In this document: positions 5,283-6,390 of the stretch, in pieces
Numbering within the stretch: the stretch's first letter is position 1
Layout of the letters: the number at the start of each line of letters is the position of its first letter
Assembly (NCBI GenBank): GCA_003567075.1
Contig: PXAU01000334.1
Coordinates: 1 to 6,390, forward strand
DNA: 6,390 bases
Reading direction: 5' to 3'
Source of the DNA: Trueperaceae bacterium
GTDB taxonomy: Bacteria; Deinococcota; Deinococci; Deinococcales; Trueperaceae
The notes under the pieces: generated by a model
The model's database searches: none
Seen by the model: the letters and a program-made list of their open reading frames with translations, nothing else
Told to the model about the DNA's origin: nothing
Made by a program: the position numbers and the translations under genes

Positions 5283-6390
5283 TCAGCGAACGAGCGCGAG
5301 TTGCTCGTCGATCCAGGCGAGCGCCTCGCTGGGCGAGCGGAGGCCGCCGGCCACGAGCGCCGCACCTTGGTAGAAGATGTCGGCGATCTCGACCGGGTAA
5401 CCGGTGTCGGGCGGTGGGACGAGTTCGTTGGCGTCAAGGAAGAGCTCGGCCAGCGCCTTGTTGTGGACGTCGATGTCGGCGGCGGCCATGGCGCCCGCGA
5501 TCGGGCTGAAGCGGCCGGCCTCGGCCCAGGCGACCTGGTTCTCGAAGCTCGTGAAGAAGCGCAGGAAGGTGATCGCCTCGTCGACGTGGTCGCTCTGCGT
5601 GCTCACCTCGAAGCCGGTGGCGAGGCCGATGATGCTCTGCGGGTCGCCGGCGCCACCGGGGATGATGGGTGTGTTGAAGGCGTCGTACTCGAAACCCTCC
5701 GGGGCTTCGCTGAAGGCGTTGGAGATCAGCCAGGAGCCGATCGGGTGGATAGCACCGGCGCCTTGGAAGAACGCCGTCATCGACTCGCTGGCACCCAAGC
5801 CGGCGAGGTCGCGGTTGAAGGCGTTGGCTTCGGCGAGCTCGGCGAAGCGCTCGAAGGCCTCCTCGAAGGCCGGCTGGTTGAACGGCTCCTCAAGCGTGAG
5901 CGCCTTGTCGAACAGGTCCATGCCCACCACGCGCGCGGTGATGTGGCCGGCCCAGTTGCCGAGCGGCCAGAACTGCTGGTTCCCGAGGATGATCGGCGTC
6001 TCGCCGGCGGCGCGCAGGGTCCGGACGATCTCGAGGAAGTCGTCCCAGGTCTCGGGTTCGGAGAGGCCGTACTGCTCGAACATCGTGGTGTTGTACCAGA
6101 GCACGGTGGTGACGTCGAAGGCGTAGGGGATCATGAAGACGCGGTCGCCCACCATCGTGCCGGTCCCCTCGGACCAGGAGGCGTCGAGGAAGGTGTCGCC
6201 CCAGCCGTCTTCGGCGAGGTAATCGGTGAGGTCGAGCGCGAAGCCGAGTTCGGCGTCGCGACGCACCAAGTCACCGCCCCACTGGAACCAGATGTCGGGC
6301 GGGTCGTTGCTCTGCAGCATGGCGATGAGGCCGGTGTCCTGGTAGATCTCCATGTCCTGCGGGATCTGCCGGATGCGGATGCCGGGGTAC
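5283..6390 (-). CDS. ABC transporter sugar-binding protein, family 1 (partial, N-terminus outside window)
   Basis: This would be the extracytoplasmic receptor that captures a sugar or oligosaccharide and delivers it to the two permeases encoded just downstream. The reading frame is open to the window edge, giving 368 visible residues before a TGA at 5285-5283. The signal peptide and roughly the first 50-70 residues are missing, judging from the usual 410-440 residues of the family. The first ATG in the frame (6353) is internal, because the frame continues upstream in typical sequence. Family 1 solute-binding hallmarks are visible: an N-lobe stretch IPYAFDVTTVLWYN (visible residues 87-100) followed by a Phe/Tyr-Gly-Leu element, the hinge-region AFFQGAGAIHPIGSWLI (206-222), and AWAEAGRFSPIAGA near the C-terminus. 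Many Trp, Phe and Tyr residues, including WFQWGGD, could stack on sugar rings. The stop lies 20 nt before permease 1. The downstream amino-sugar genes suggest a GlcNAc-containing ligand, but the sequence alone does not fix it. Confidence 0.9.
   Translation of the reverse strand, partial: YPGIRIRQIPQDMEIYQDTGLIAMLQSNDPPDIWFQWGGDLVRRDAELGFALDLTDYLAEDGWGDTFLDASWSEGTGTMVGDRVFMIPYAFDVTTVLWYNTTMFEQYGLSEPETWDDFLEIVRTLRAAGETPIILGNQQFWPLGNWAGHITARVVGMDLFDKALTLEEPFNQPAFEEAFERFAELAEANAFNRDLAGLGASESMTAFFQGAGAIHPIGSWLISNAFSEAPEGFEYDAFNTPIIPGGAGDPQSIIGLATGFEVSTQSDHVDEAITFLRFFTSFENQVAWAEAGRFSPIAGAMAAADIDVHNKALAELFLDANELVPPPDTGYPVEIADIFYQGAALVAGGLRSPSEALAWIDEQLALVR

Larger units (their letters stand above)
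1..6390 (-). other. GlcNAc-glycoside uptake and catabolism operon (both ends outside window)
   Basis: All seven genes point the same way, with gaps or overlaps of 20, -11, 55, -4, -4 and -4 nt. The order is receptor, two permeases, GH84 glycosidase, acetyltransferase, SIS protein and GlcNAc kinase. No terminator-like hairpin with a U-run and no convincing internal promoter was seen, so one transcript starting beyond the right edge is likely. No transporter ATPase, NagA deacetylase, NagB deaminase or regulator lies in the window; they may flank it or be elsewhere. The functional grouping is inferred from the families. Confidence 0.8.

Noticed and set aside
1476..5373. Long plus-strand open frames (for example 1476-2192, 2384-3472, 3573-4370 and 4255-5373).
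   Set aside because: They lie antisense to strongly recognisable genes, and their products are low-complexity Arg/Gly/Gln/Val-rich or Asp/His-rich sequence with no recognisable domain. This is the usual shadow effect in GC-rich coding DNA.
1..6390. CRISPR arrays, tRNA or rRNA genes, insertion sequences, attachment sites or tandem repeats.
   Set aside because: Virtually the whole window is occupied by intact coding frames, and no direct repeat array, transposase motif or tRNA-like fold was noticed on either strand by eye.

Overview
The window is GC-rich throughout (by eye roughly two-thirds G+C). It holds seven genes, all on the minus strand, packed head to tail with no long gap, so it reads as one operon transcribed from right to left. 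Both ends are cut by the window: the first gene lacks its N-terminus and the last lacks its C-terminal half. Start codons are mixed ATG/GTG/TTG, mostly with clear GGAGG-type Shine-Dalgarno (SD) sites and several 4-nt stop/start overlaps. This fits a high-GC bacterium such as an actinomycete, a Deinococcota or Chloroflexota member, or a GC-rich proteobacterium. The sequence alone does not decide which.

Layout in transcription order: (1) ABC sugar-binding lipoprotein or periplasmic protein, partial (6390-5283); (2) first membrane permease (5262-4294); (3) second membrane permease (4304-3450, TTG start); (4) a leaderless GH84 beta-N-acetylglucosaminidase, homologous to the catalytic domain of eukaryotic O-GlcNAcase (3394-1991, GTG start); (5) a GNAT acetyltransferase resembling the C-terminal pseudo-acetyltransferase domain of the same eukaryotic enzyme (1994-1356, GTG start); (6) a SIS-domain sugar-phosphate protein of the UPF0309 type (1359-529); (7) the N-terminal half of an N-acetylglucosamine kinase of the BadF/BadG/BcrA/BcrD ATPase family (532-1).

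Inferred logic: a GlcNAc-containing glycoside is captured and imported by the CUT1-type ABC transporter. Its ATPase is not in the window and may be shared. The cytoplasmic GH84 enzyme cleaves the glycoside, the kinase phosphorylates the released GlcNAc, and the SIS protein acts on the phosphorylated amino sugar. NagA and NagB are not seen. The acetyltransferase has no assigned job. It keeps the acetyl-CoA loop that the human domain has lost and is translationally coupled to the GH84 gene. The main point of interest is that the two halves of human O-GlcNAcase appear here as two overlapping genes inside an amino-sugar uptake operon.
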